A DNA stretch of 64,000 nucleotides from JAFDVN01 sp964472275 (lineage in GTDB: Bacteria > Acidobacteriota > Holophagae > Holophagales > Holophagaceae), in NCBI GenBank assembly GCA_964472275.1, contig CAYYJN010000007.1:1-64000 (forward strand). The letters are read 5' to 3'. The position numbers and the translations under genes were made by a program. Below the pieces are notes generated by a model that saw nothing but the letters and a program-made list of their open reading frames with translations, did no database searches and had not been told where the DNA came from. Each line of letters begins with the position of its first letter. The first letter of the stretch is position 1. Of this stretch, positions 27,563 to 36,229 are shown one piece after another.

Positions 27563-27578
27563 TGGCACCGTCCTCGCT
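27563..27578 (+). promoter_or_regulatory. candidate sigma-54 promoter before lpxC
   Basis: TGGCAC at 27563-27568 and TCGCT at 27574-27578 give GG (27564-27565), ten bases, then GC (27576-27577), the -24/-12 spacing for RpoN. It lies just after an AT-rich island (27535-27560). The predicted start at about 27589 would leave only a dozen bases before ATG 27600, which weakens it. Confidence 0.25.
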
Positions 27579-27599
27579 TTACCGGATTCGAGGATGCCC

Positions 27600-28520
27600 A
27601 TGCCCCGCGCCACCACGCCCCAGACCCTGGCCCGCGAGATCACGATCTCGGGTCATGGGCTGCATGGCGCCCGGCCTTCCCGCGTCCGCCTCGTGCCCGT
27701 GGAGCAGCCCAGCGGCCTCGTCTTCAAGCACCTGGGCACTGGCGTCGAGATTCCCGCCTCCGCCGATTTCGCGGGCGATATCCAACTGGCCACGACCCTT
27801 GTGAAGGACGGTGTGCGCCTGCAGACCATCGAGCACCTGCTCTCCGCCCTCGTGGGCCTCGAAGTGGAGCATCTGCTCATCGCGGTCGAAGGCGAAGGCA
27901 CCGACACCGAACTGCCCATCCTCGATGGCAGCGCGCGGCCTTGGATGGAAGCCATCCTCCAGACTGGCGTGCGCAGCCTGAACGGTTCGCGCCGCTTCAT
28001 CAAGGTGCTGCGCCCCGTCGAAGTGGAGCGTGGCGGCAAGCGCATCCGCGTGAGCCCCTACGACGGCCTGCGCGTGCGCTACACCATTGATTTCCCCCTC
28101 GCCTCGCTGGGCCGTCAGAGCCGCGAGCTGAGCATCACGCCTGAGAAGTACCGCGCCGAAGTGGGCGCCGCGCGCACCTTCTGCCTGGAGCAGGAGATTG
28201 ATTGGATGCGCGCGAACGGCCTCGCCTTGGGCGGCAGCCTGGACAACGCCGTGGTCTACGGCGCGGAAGGCCCGCTCAACGAAAGCCTGCGTTTCCACGA
28301 CGAGGCCGTGCGCCACAAGATCCTCGACCTGCTCGGCGACATCGCCCTCCTGGGCGCGCCGTTGCTGGGCCTCATCGAAGCCCAGGCCGCCGGCCACGCG
28401 CTGCATGTGGACCTCGTGAAAGCCCTTCTCGCCGACCGGTCCGCCTGGACCTGGGCCGAAGCCACCGAACCGATCCGGACCCCCGCCCTCTTCCGTCCCG
28501 CGCTCGTGGCTTCGGCCTGA
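27600..28520 (+). CDS. lpxC: UDP-3-O-acyl-N-acetylglucosamine deacetylase
   Basis: A 306-residue zinc amidase, first committed step of lipid A synthesis. Starting at ATG 27600, the metal ligands fall at His79 (TIEHLLSAL), His239 and Asp243 (HKILDLLGD), with His266 in AGHALH as the catalytic His; His79 is the same number as in E. coli. ATG 27600 is preferred to 27594 because GAGG ends six bases before it. The enzyme marks an LPS-bearing cell. A small TTCGGCC/GGCCGAA hairpin overlaps the stop. Confidence 0.95.
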   Translation: MPRATTPQTLAREITISGHGLHGARPSRVRLVPVEQPSGLVFKHLGTGVEIPASADFAGDIQLATTLVKDGVRLQTIEHLLSALVGLEVEHLLIAVEGEGTDTELPILDGSARPWMEAILQTGVRSLNGSRRFIKVLRPVEVERGGKRIRVSPYDGLRVRYTIDFPLASLGRQSRELSITPEKYRAEVGAARTFCLEQEIDWMRANGLALGGSLDNAVVYGAEGPLNESLRFHDEAVRHKILDLLGDIALLGAPLLGLIEAQAAGHALHVDLVKALLADRSAWTWAEATEPIRTPALFRPALVASA

Positions 28521-28584
28521 TGGCCGAAGAATCCTGTTGCGCGGGGGCTGCCTTCCGCGCCAGACTCCTAACTTCGCCCTTGAG

Positions 28585-29892
28585 GTGCACAGGTGTTGCT
28601 TCATCTCGAAAGCTGATCTGACGAACCCGGCGGAGCTGCCTGGTTGGGTGGCGCGCTTGGCGAGACCAGCGGAGATCGAGGCGGACACGAAGGAGCGGGT
28701 CGCGGAGATCCTGGCATCCGTGCGCGCCGAGGGCCTGCCCGCCGCGCTGCGCTTCACGAAAGCCTTCGACGGCGTGCGATTGGAGGAGGTCGGCCTTCGC
28801 GTCCCGCCCGCCGCCATGCGCGAAGCCCTCGCGACGCTTGAAGCGGAGCGTCCCGCCCTCGTCGCCGCGCTGCGGGAGATGATCGCGGGCATTCGCCGCT
28901 TCGCCCGCGCTCAGCGCGCCGCGCTCGTGGACCTGGGCCTTCCCCTTCCCGGCGGCGGCTCCGTGGGTGAGCGCTGGGTTCCGGTCGCAACCGCGGGCGT
29001 CTACATTCCCGGTGGGCGCGCCTTCTATCCGAGCACCCTCGCCATGACCGTGATCCCCGCTCAGGAAGCTGGGGTGCGTCGCATCGTGGGCACGACGCCG
29101 CCCAATCCGGCTCCCGTGATCCTCGCGACGGCGGCGTTGTTGGGGCTGGATGATCTCATCACCCTCGGCGGCGCCCAAGGCGTGGCCTGGCTCGCCTACG
29201 GCGAAGGGGTGGATTTCATCGCCGGGCCGGGCAACCGCTTCGTCGCCGAAGCCAAGCGCCAGCTCCTTGGTCAGGTGGGCATTGATGCCCTCGCGGGGCC
29301 GACGGAAGTGCTCATCCTAGCCGATGCTTCCGCGGATGCCGCGCGCGTGGCCGAGGATCTGCTCGCCCAGTCGGAGCACGATCCGGACGCGGCCTCCGTG
29401 CTCGTGTCCGAGGACGCGGCGTTGCTGGATCGCGTCGAAGCGATCCTCGTCGCGCGCGCCGCCGCGTCGTCGAAGCGCGCGATCCTTGAAGCGAGCCTGT
29501 CGCGCCATGGCTTGCTGCTCCGCGCGGACAAGGATCTGGCCCTCGCCTTCGCCCAGGCCTGGGCGCCAGAGCATCTCGAATTGCAGGTGCGCGATCCCGA
29601 AGCCTGGCTTCCGCGCCTCACCGCCGCCAGTGCCGTCTTCATCGGCGGCGCCAGCGCGGAGGCCTTCGGCGACTATGGCGCTGGGCCGAACCATGTGCTG
29701 CCGACGATGCGCGGCGCGCGCTTCAGCTCACCCCTCGGCGTCGCCAGTTTCATGAAACGCCAAAGCCTACTGAGGCTTTCAGAAGCCGATGCAGACGCCA
29801 TGTCGCCTTGGGTGGCCGAGCTCGCCACCGCCGAAGGCCTGCCCCACCACGCCGCCAGCGCCGCGCTCCGCGCCCATCACGCCCACGCCTAG
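28585..29892 (+). CDS. hisD: histidinol dehydrogenase
   Basis: First gene of the his operon; about 435 residues. It oxidises L-histidinol to histidine in two NAD steps. AGVYIPGGRAFYPST, GGAQGVAWLAYG and AGPTEVLILAD are diagnostic, and the zinc ligands are in AQSEHDPDA, GDYGAGPNHVLPT and LPHHAASAAL. The start is uncertain: the nearest in-frame options are GTG 28585 (used here) and TTG 28537, and neither has a clear ribosome site. No His-rich leader peptide is visible upstream. Confidence 0.92.
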   Translation: MHRCCFISKADLTNPAELPGWVARLARPAEIEADTKERVAEILASVRAEGLPAALRFTKAFDGVRLEEVGLRVPPAAMREALATLEAERPALVAALREMIAGIRRFARAQRAALVDLGLPLPGGGSVGERWVPVATAGVYIPGGRAFYPSTLAMTVIPAQEAGVRRIVGTTPPNPAPVILATAALLGLDDLITLGGAQGVAWLAYGEGVDFIAGPGNRFVAEAKRQLLGQVGIDALAGPTEVLILADASADAARVAEDLLAQSEHDPDAASVLVSEDAALLDRVEAILVARAAASSKRAILEASLSRHGLLLRADKDLALAFAQAWAPEHLELQVRDPEAWLPRLTAASAVFIGGASAEAFGDYGAGPNHVLPTMRGARFSSPLGVASFMKRQSLLRLSEADADAMSPWVAELATAEGLPHHAASAALRAHHAHA

Positions 29893-29949
29893 CGCGGCCT
29901 TCCTGCCGCGCCCACGCTTCGATTCCCGAGGCCTTCTCTCCGTGCATCC

Positions 29950-31847
29950 ATGACCTACTTCCGACCCGATCTCGATGACCTCCGCGCCTACACCCGGCCG
30001 AACGAACCGGATGGACTCACGCGCCTGCACATGAATGAGGCCGCGAACGACTGGCCCGCGCCCGCGCGGGACGCGCTCCTGACGCGCCTGCGGGAGCTGC
30101 CTTTCCGCCAGTATCCGGAGCGGCAAGGCGAGCTCACGGAACGGCTGCGACTCCGCCTCGGCGCGCCCGCGGGCGGCGTGCTGCTGGGTCCTTCCAGCGG
30201 CGCGCTGCTGGACCTCGTCGCCCTCGCGGGACTTTCGGAAGGGGACACGGTCGCCGTGCCCGAGCCCGGCTTCTCCCTCTACCCGCTGCTCGTGAAGCGG
30301 AATCGCGGACAATTGGCGCGCGTTCCGGTGGGCGATGGTTTCCCGCTTGAGCCTTGGTTCGAAGCGCTCGACGCGAAGCCGCGCCAGCTCTGGCTCACGC
30401 TGCCCAACAATCCCAGTGGCGCGTGGCTGGATCCGGAAGCCATCGAGCCCCTGCTCCGCTCGGCGGAAGCGCGCGGCATCCTCGTCGTGCTGGACGAGGC
30501 CTACGCCGAATTCGCGCCTCGCACGCACCGCCTCGCGCCCGAGCGCTTCCCGAATCTCCTGCTGCTTCGCACTTTCTCGAAGGCCTTCGCCTGCGCGGCG
30601 TGGCGTCTGGGTTATCTGATCGGCGATCCCGCGCTGGTGGGGCGACTCGCCGCGCTCCAGCTTCCCTACTCCATCCCGGCGCCGAGCCTGGAAGCCCTGG
30701 ATGTGGCCCTGGACTTCGCCGCCGAATTCGAGCGGGAGATCCGCGCGACAGCACTTCGGCGAGATCGCCTCGCCGCGGGTCTGGATGGATTCACAGCTGC
30801 GCCCAGCGCGGCGAACTTCCTCCTCGTTCGCCCTGATCCGAGCCCGACGCTTCGGAAAGGCGGCCAGCTCGCGCGGGCCTTGCCAGGAACGGACGCGGCC
30901 CGGGTGAGCGTCGGCGACGAAGCCACCGCCGTGAGGACCGCTCATCTGCTGGATGGCCGCCTCGCCGATCTGCCCGTTCCGTCGCCGCGCCGCCTCCTCG
31001 TGCTGGATGTTGACGGCGTCCTCATTGACGCTAGGGCGAGCTTCCAGGAGGCCGTGCGCCGCGCCCTCGCGGAGCTGCGGCCGGAGCTGNNNNNNNNNNN
31101 NNNNNNNNNNNNNNNNNNNNNNNNNNNNNNNNNNNNNNNNNNNNNNNNNNNNNNNNNNNNNNNNNNNNNNNNNNNNNNNNNNNNNNNNNGGCGAGCTTCC
31201 AGGAGGCCGTGCGCCGCGCCCTCGCGGAGCTGCGGCCGGAGCTGCCCTGGACGCCCGCGCACTTCACCGCCTTCAAGCGTGTGGGCGGCTTCAACAACGA
31301 CTTCCGCCTCACGGCCGGCGCGTTGGCGCTGTCAGAAAAGGGAGGCATGGATCTTCTGCCGCGCCTCCGCGCCGCGGAAGGCAGAGGCTTCCCCGAGATC
31401 GAAGGCCGCATCCGCGATCTGGAGCCTTCCGCGCAGAGGATCGTGCAGCGCCACTACGCGGAAACCGTCGCCCTGGAACGCTCGCTCATCACGCGCGGTG
31501 AACTGGATATCGAAGGCTGGGATCTCGCCGTGCTCACGGGCCGGCCGCCGGAAGAGCTGGCCTTCGCCTGGAAGGTGCTGGGCTTCGAGCTTTCCGGCCT
31601 TTGCGATTCCGCGCCGCATCTGCGAAAACCCGAGCCCGGCGGCCTGCTCCAGTTGGCGGACGCCTACCGCGCCGAAGAAGTCCTCTTCGTCGGCGACACC
31701 CGCGATGACGCGACCTGCCTACGCGCGGCCTCAGGCCTTCGTCCCGACCTGCGCTGGCGCTTCGCCGCCGTGGGTCCGGACCGCGATCGTCTCGACGCCG
31801 ATCTCCGTTTCGAAACCCTCCGCGACCTTCTGAAGGAGCTGCCATGA
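29950..31847 (+). CDS. hisC: histidinol-phosphate aminotransferase fused to a HAD phosphatase
   Basis: Interrupted by a false 100-N gap; collapsing the 55-bp duplicated flanks gives one 580-residue frame. Residues 1-345 are HisC (PLP class I/II): LPNNPSGAWL, VVLDEAYAEFA, and the PLP Lys in TFSKAFACAAWRLGYL. Residues 348-580 are a HAD phosphatase: nucleophile Asp353/Asp355 in LDVDGVL, Thr478 in LTGRP, Lys508 in RKPEPGG, Asp531, Asp534 and Asp535 in VGDTRDD. The phosphatase is most likely histidinol-phosphatase, acting on the aminotransferase product. It overlaps hisB by ATGA. Confidence 0.88.
31035..31244. other. artificial scaffold gap inside hisC with duplicated 55-bp flanks
   Basis: Positions 31090-31189 are exactly 100 N. 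The 55 bases before (31035-31089) and after (31190-31244) are identical, beginning GGCGAGCTTCC and ending GGAGCTG. Removing 155 bases restores a whole number of codons (581) from hisC start to stop, so the two contig ends overlap and nothing is missing. Confidence 0.95.
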
Positions 31848-32428
31848 GACGAGCCCTCATCGAACGCGCCACCGCCGAAACCTCGGTGAAGCTCGCGCTG
31901 GATCTCGACGGCGGCGAGACCCGCATCGCCACCGGCCTCGCCTTCTTCGACCACATGCTCCACCAGCTCGCGAAGCATGGCGGTTTCGGCCTCGCGCTTG
32001 AAGCCAAGGGCGATCTGCCCGTGGACAGCCACCACCTCATCGAGGATGTGGGCCTCTGCCTGGGCGACGCGCTGCGCGAGGCCCTCGGCGAACGCCGCGG
32101 CATCGCCCGATTCGGCGAAGCCCATGTGCCGCTGGACGAGACGCTCGCACGCGTCGTCGTGGATCTTTCGGGCCGGCCCTACACCGTCTTCGAGGCGCCG
32201 ATGCCAAGCCTCGTCCTCGGCGATGGTTTCCAAACCGAGATGGTGCGCGAATTCTTCATCGCCTTCGCCACACGGGGGCAATTCAACCTCCACGCCGCCG
32301 TGCTCTACGGAATCAACACCCACCACAAGATCGAGGCGCTCTTCAAGGCGCTGGCGCTCGCGCTCCGGCGCGCGACGCGCCTGGACGGCGCGGCCCTGCC
32401 CTCCACCAAGGGGACACTCACAGCATGA
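31844..32428 (+). CDS. hisB: imidazoleglycerol-phosphate dehydratase
   Basis: A 194-residue monofunctional IGP dehydratase, step six of histidine synthesis. The paired metal-binding histidine motifs are FFDHMLHQLAKH, VDSHHLIEDVG and NTHHKIEALFKAL. Unlike the E. coli HisB it has no N-terminal phosphatase domain; that activity seems to sit on the preceding HisC fusion. It overlaps hisC by four bases and is separated from hisH by a 133-bp repeat-bearing spacer, the widest gap in the operon. Confidence 0.96.
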   Translation: MRRALIERATAETSVKLALDLDGGETRIATGLAFFDHMLHQLAKHGGFGLALEAKGDLPVDSHHLIEDVGLCLGDALREALGERRGIARFGEAHVPLDETLARVVVDLSGRPYTVFEAPMPSLVLGDGFQTEMVREFFIAFATRGQFNLHAAVLYGINTHHKIEALFKALALALRRATRLDGAALPSTKGTLTA

Positions 32429-32450
32429 ACAGCTATCCCTCTCTTTTCTG

Positions 32451-32560
32451 GCGTCAGGCGTCAGGCGTCAGGCGCCGGGCCACCGGCGCGGACTGTGAGG
32501 CCCAAACTCGCGGGCCGAAGCCTGAAGCCGGAGGCCCGAAGCCCGCGGGCCGGAGGCCCA
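32451..32560. repeat. GC-rich intergenic repeat between hisB and hisH (family F)
   Basis: The spacer holds three tandem GGCGTCA units, then GGCGCCGGGCC, and a right part built from GAAGCC, GGAGGCCC and GCGGGCC phrases that can fold back on itself. Similar GAGGCCC/GGGCCTC phrases recur at 62667-62742 and at the end of hisIE. It ends two bases before the hisH start. Confidence 0.6.
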
Positions 32561-32561
32561 C

Positions 32562-33152
32562 ATGATCACGATCCTCGATTACGGCGCGGGCAACCTCGCG
32601 TCGCTGGAAGGCGCGCTGGATCGCCTCGGCCTCGCCCACGCCCGCGCGGCCACGCCCACCGAGGACGCGGGCGGCCTGATGTTGCTGCCGGGCGTCGGTC
32701 ACTTCGGCGCCGCCAAACGCGCGCTGCGAGCCTCCGGATGGTGGGACGCGCTGCCGGACCTCACCGGGGATCGTCCGCTGCTCGGCATCTGCCTCGGCCT
32801 CCAGCTCCTCGCCGAAGGCAGCGACGAGGCGGGCGAAGCGGGTCTCGGCCTCCTCTCCGGCACGGCACGCAGGCTGGGCCCCGGCGTGAAGGTGCCCCAC
32901 ATGGGCTGGAGCCGCGTGCGCGCGGCGAAGCCCGAAGCCGCCGCGGCGGACGGCGCGTGGCTCTACTTCGTCCACAGCTACGCGCTCGACCTCAGCGCCG
33001 ACACCACGCTCACCGCGGAACACGGCCGCGTCTTCACCGCTGCGGCCGCGCGGGGCAAGGTCGCGGGCTTCCAGCCGCACCCGGAAAAGTCCGGCGCCGA
33101 TGGGCTCCAGCTGCTGGAACAAAGCTTGAAGCAGATCGCGGAGCCAGCATGA
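32562..33152 (+). CDS. hisH: imidazole glycerol phosphate synthase glutaminase subunit
   Basis: A 196-residue class I glutamine amidotransferase that feeds ammonia to HisF. Cys77 in LLGICLGLQLL is the nucleophile, with His173 and Glu175 in FQPHPEKSG; VGHFGAA and VPHMGWSRV are HisH-specific. The family-F repeat lies directly upstream and replaces a normal ribosome site apart from GGAGG in its last bases. The TGA overlaps the hisA ATG (ATGA). Confidence 0.95.
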   Translation: MITILDYGAGNLASLEGALDRLGLAHARAATPTEDAGGLMLLPGVGHFGAAKRALRASGWWDALPDLTGDRPLLGICLGLQLLAEGSDEAGEAGLGLLSGTARRLGPGVKVPHMGWSRVRAAKPEAAAADGAWLYFVHSYALDLSADTTLTAEHGRVFTAAAARGKVAGFQPHPEKSGADGLQLLEQSLKQIAEPA

Positions 33153-33868
33153 GCGTCCAACTCATTCCTTCCATGGACCTGCTGCAGGGGCGCGTCGTAC
33201 GCCTGCACAAGGGCGATCCCGCGCAAGCCACCTTCTACGAGGTCGCGCCGGAGGCCTGGATCGAGCGCCTCGCCGAGGCCGGCACCACGCGCATCCACCT
33301 CGTGGATCTCGAAGGCGCTTTCGGCGGCGCGGCCCAACAGGTGTTCGAAGCCTTCCCATCGCGCTACCCGGCCATCCGCTTCCAGATGGGCGGCGGGCTG
33401 CGCTCCCGCGGCCGCATCCAGGCCGCGCTGGACGCGGGCTTCGAGGCGGTCGTCGGCACCCTCGCCGTGGAGCGGCCTCGCGAACTGGCGGGCCTTCCGC
33501 CTTCCCGCGTCATCGTCGCGCTCGACGCGCGCGGCCGCCGCGTGATGACGCGGGGCTGGCTGGTCGAGAGCGTGTGCGAAAGCACGGATGTCTTCGAAAG
33601 CCTCCTCACCTTCGGCTTCCGCCGCGCGCTGGTGACGGACATTGACCGCGACGGGACGATGGAAGGCCCCGGCCTCGAAACCATGGCCTGGATCGCATCC
33701 GAAGGCTTCGAAGTCCAGGCCAGCGGCGGCCTGCGGGACCTGGCGGATCTCGACGCGCTCGTCGGCGTGAAGGGCGTCACCGGCGCCATCAGCGGCAAGG
33801 CCTTGCTGGACGGGAAGCTCGACCTCGGAGACATGGCGGTCCGCGCGGCACTGAAGGGAGACGCCTGA
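33149..33868 (+). CDS. hisA: ProFAR isomerase
   Basis: A 239-residue TIM barrel that isomerises ProFAR to PRFAR. Asp10 (IPSMDLLQGRVVRL) and the Asp in VTDIDRDGTMEG are the catalytic pair; MGGGLRSRGRIQAAL and VQASGGLRDLADL hold the two phosphate sites. The Met in SMDLLQG differs slightly from the usual IDLxxG. It overlaps hisH by four bases and hisF by one (TGATG). Confidence 0.95.
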   Translation: MSVQLIPSMDLLQGRVVRLHKGDPAQATFYEVAPEAWIERLAEAGTTRIHLVDLEGAFGGAAQQVFEAFPSRYPAIRFQMGGGLRSRGRIQAALDAGFEAVVGTLAVERPRELAGLPPSRVIVALDARGRRVMTRGWLVESVCESTDVFESLLTFGFRRALVTDIDRDGTMEGPGLETMAWIASEGFEVQASGGLRDLADLDALVGVKGVTGAISGKALLDGKLDLGDMAVRAALKGDA

Positions 33869-34623
33869 TGCCCGCGCGCCGCATCATCCCCTGCCTCGAT
33901 GTGAAGGAGGGCCGCGTCGTGAAAGGCGTGCGCTTCGAGGGCCTGCGCGACATGGGCGACCCGGCGGAGCTGGCGGTACGCTACGACGCCGAGGGCGCCG
34001 ATGAGCTCGTCTTCCTCGATATCAGCGCCAGCGCTGAACGGAGACGCACGCAGGAGCCCTGGGTGCGCGAAGTCGCGCGGCGCCTGACCATCCCCTTCAC
34101 CGTGGGTGGTGGCGTGGCGTCGGTGGAGGAGGCCCGCGCCCTGCTCCGCGCGGGCGCCGACAAGGTGGCGATCAACACCGCGGCCGTGCGGCGCCCGGAG
34201 CTGGTGAAGGAACTCGCCGATGCGTTCGGCGCCCAGTGTGTCGTCGCCGCGGTGGATCTGAAGCGCGACGCCGATCTCGGCTGGCGCGTCTTCGTGCAAG
34301 GCGGCCAGGAGGCCACGAAACTTTCCGCGCGCGACTGGCTTCCACGGCTGGTGGAGCTCGGCGCGGGCGAGCTGCTGCTCACGAGCATGGACCGCGACGG
34401 CACCCGAGAAGGTTTCGATCTGGACCTGCTGCGCCTCGCGTCCGGCCTTGGCGTGCCCATCATCGCCTCCGGCGGCGCGGGATCTGAAGCCCACTTCCTC
34501 GACGCGCTCGAAGCCGGCGCGGACGCGGTCCTCGCCGCGACGCTCTTCCACGAAGGCACGCTGCCCATTCCGCGCCTCAAGGCTTTCCTCGCAGGTCGCG
34601 GCCAGGAGATCCGCCCATGTTGA
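33868..34623 (+). CDS. hisF: imidazole glycerol phosphate synthase cyclase subunit
   Basis: A 251-residue TIM barrel that uses ammonia from HisH to convert PRFAR into imidazoleglycerol phosphate and AICAR. Asp11 in IIPCLDVKEGRVVKG and the Asp in LLTSMDRDGT are the catalytic residues; FTVGGGVASVEEAR and IIASGGAGSEAHF bind phosphate. It shares one base with hisA and overlaps hisIE by seven bases. Confidence 0.96.
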   Translation: MPARRIIPCLDVKEGRVVKGVRFEGLRDMGDPAELAVRYDAEGADELVFLDISASAERRRTQEPWVREVARRLTIPFTVGGGVASVEEARALLRAGADKVAINTAAVRRPELVKELADAFGAQCVVAAVDLKRDADLGWRVFVQGGQEATKLSARDWLPRLVELGAGELLLTSMDRDGTREGFDLDLLRLASGLGVPIIASGGAGSEAHFLDALEAGADAVLAATLFHEGTLPIPRLKAFLAGRGQEIRPC

Positions 34624-35264
34624 ACCTCGGTGACCTCAAATTCGATGCGGAGGGCCTGATCCCCGCCGTGGCGCAGGACCGCTTCGGCCGCGTCCGCATG
34701 GTGGGCTGGATGGACCGCGCCGCGCTCCAGGCCACGCTGGACAAGGGCCTCGTCACCTTCTGGTCCCGCTCCCGCAAGGCGCTGTGGACCAAGGGCGAGA
34801 CGAGCGGCAATCGCCTCCGGCTGGTGACGATTCAGGCGGATTGCGATGGTGACACCTTGCTCATCCTCGCCGAGCCGGAAGGCCCCACCTGCCACACCGG
34901 CGCGCGCACCTGTTTCGGCGAGGAAGGCGAAGGCCTGCCCTGGCTGGGCGATCTCGAAGATCTGCTGCGGGCGCGCGAGGCTTCAGCCGCCCTCAACGGC
35001 AGCTACACGGAGAAGCTCTTCGCCCAAGGCGTGGATCGCATCGGGAAGAAGGTCATCGAGGAGGCCGGTGAAGTCGTCATCGCCGCCAAGAACGACGACC
35101 GCGACGCCTTCATTGGCGAAGCCGCGGACCTGATCTTCCACCTGGATCTGCTCCTCCTCGCCAAGGACAGTTCCCTCTCCGAAGTCGTCGAGGCGCTCCG
35201 CCTTCGCCACGCCAACCGGATCTCTCCCGAGGCCCGGGGGCCGAGGCCCAAGGCCCCCTCATGA
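34617..35264 (+). CDS. hisIE: bifunctional PR-AMP cyclohydrolase / PR-ATP pyrophosphatase
   Basis: A 215-residue fusion catalysing steps two and three. The N-terminal HisI domain shows VGWMDRAALQATL, ADCDGDTLLIL and PTCHTGARTC (zinc cysteines); the HisE domain shows GSYTEKLFAQGVDRIGKKV and IEEAGEVVIAAKN, whose Glu residues bind Mg. The last dozen residues (PEARGPRPKAPS) are encoded by a GAGGCCC/GGGGCC phrase like the family-F intergenic repeats, suggesting the tail was acquired from a repeat. It overlaps hisZ by ATGA. Confidence 0.95.
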   Translation: MLNLGDLKFDAEGLIPAVAQDRFGRVRMVGWMDRAALQATLDKGLVTFWSRSRKALWTKGETSGNRLRLVTIQADCDGDTLLILAEPEGPTCHTGARTCFGEEGEGLPWLGDLEDLLRAREASAALNGSYTEKLFAQGVDRIGKKVIEEAGEVVIAAKNDDRDAFIGEAADLIFHLDLLLLAKDSSLSEVVEALRLRHANRISPEARGPRPKAPS

Positions 35265-36229
35265 CGCTTCGCACACCGCACTTCCCCGATCTGCTTTTTG
35301 ACGCCACCGCGAAGCTCCGCGTGTGGGAGCGCGCGCTCCTCGACCTGCTCACGGAGCACGGCTACCGCGAACTTCGGCCGAGCCTCGTCCTTCGCGAACC
35401 AATGGCCACCAGCGCGTTGCGTTTCTTTGATCAGGACGCCTTGGTGGGCCTTCGCTGGGATCACACGGAATCACTGGCGCGCTTGCTCGCGTCGCGCTTC
35501 GCCGAGCCCCCGCCTCGCGTGGCCTACTCAGGGCCCGTGTTTCGCAAATCCGCCGCGCCCTGGGAGGCTGTGGAACGCTACGAGGTGGGCTGTGAACGCA
35601 TCCAGGTGGCAGAGGAATGCCCCGATGGCGCCGATCAGGAATTGACTCGGCTCCTTCTCGCCGTTCCCGCCGCGCTCGGGCTGAAATCCTGCCTGTTGCA
35701 CCTGGGGGACGCGGCGCTTTGGAAGCGGCCCCTCGAAGCCGAAGCCCTGCCGCCCTCTCTTGTCGCATCCGCATCCCGCGCACTGCACCGGCGCGCGCCC
35801 CACCGCGTGCGCGAGGCGCTGGACGGCCACCCCGCCGCCGCCCGCATCGCCCAGCACGCAGCCCTGCTCTCGGCCGAGCCCGATGGTCTCGCCGGGTTGG
35901 AGGCGTTGGACGCGAGTCCCTACGCGGATCTCATCGCGCCGGACCGCGCGCGCCTCGCGGAACGGTTCGCCAGCATGCGGCCCATGACGCCCCCAAGCGT
36001 GGAACTGCGCCTGGATCTGGCGGATGTGGCCGACCTCGCTTTCTACACCGGACCCACCTTCCGCCTCTGGGCCAAGGGCGCCACAGCCGATCTCGCGGCT
36101 GGCGGCCGCTACGACCGGCTCTACCCGGAATTGGGCAGACCCTGGCGCGCCGCGGGCTTCTGCGTGCGGCTCTCCACCCTGCTCGAACACTTCGACGCCT
36201 GTTCCGGCCTTCGCACGGATGCCCCATGA
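35261..36229 (+). CDS. hisZ: ATP phosphoribosyltransferase regulatory subunit
   Basis: A 322-residue paralogue of histidyl-tRNA synthetase that forms an octamer with short HisG and carries its histidine feedback site. The class II synthetase core is visible: a motif-2-like stretch (VAYSGPVFRKSA) and AAGGRYDRLYPELG. The C-terminal anticodon domain of true HisRS is absent and its place next to a short hisG fixes the role. It overlaps hisIE and hisG by four bases each. Confidence 0.92.
   Translation: MTLRTPHFPDLLFDATAKLRVWERALLDLLTEHGYRELRPSLVLREPMATSALRFFDQDALVGLRWDHTESLARLLASRFAEPPPRVAYSGPVFRKSAAPWEAVERYEVGCERIQVAEECPDGADQELTRLLLAVPAALGLKSCLLHLGDAALWKRPLEAEALPPSLVASASRALHRRAPHRVREALDGHPAAARIAQHAALLSAEPDGLAGLEALDASPYADLIAPDRARLAERFASMRPMTPPSVELRLDLADVADLAFYTGPTFRLWAKGATADLAAGGRYDRLYPELGRPWRAAGFCVRLSTLLEHFDACSGLRTDAP

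Noticed and set aside
28521..28584. Histidine leader peptide or T-box before hisD
   Set aside because: No run of His codons and no T-box core or specifier pattern could be found; only a small hairpin at the lpxC stop.
31090..31189. True missing sequence or a frameshifted hisC
   Set aside because: Identical 55-bp flanks and exact frame restoration show an unmerged contig overlap.
35261..36229. Histidyl-tRNA synthetase
   Set aside because: It lacks the anticodon-binding domain and full class II motifs and lies beside short hisG, so HisZ is the right call.
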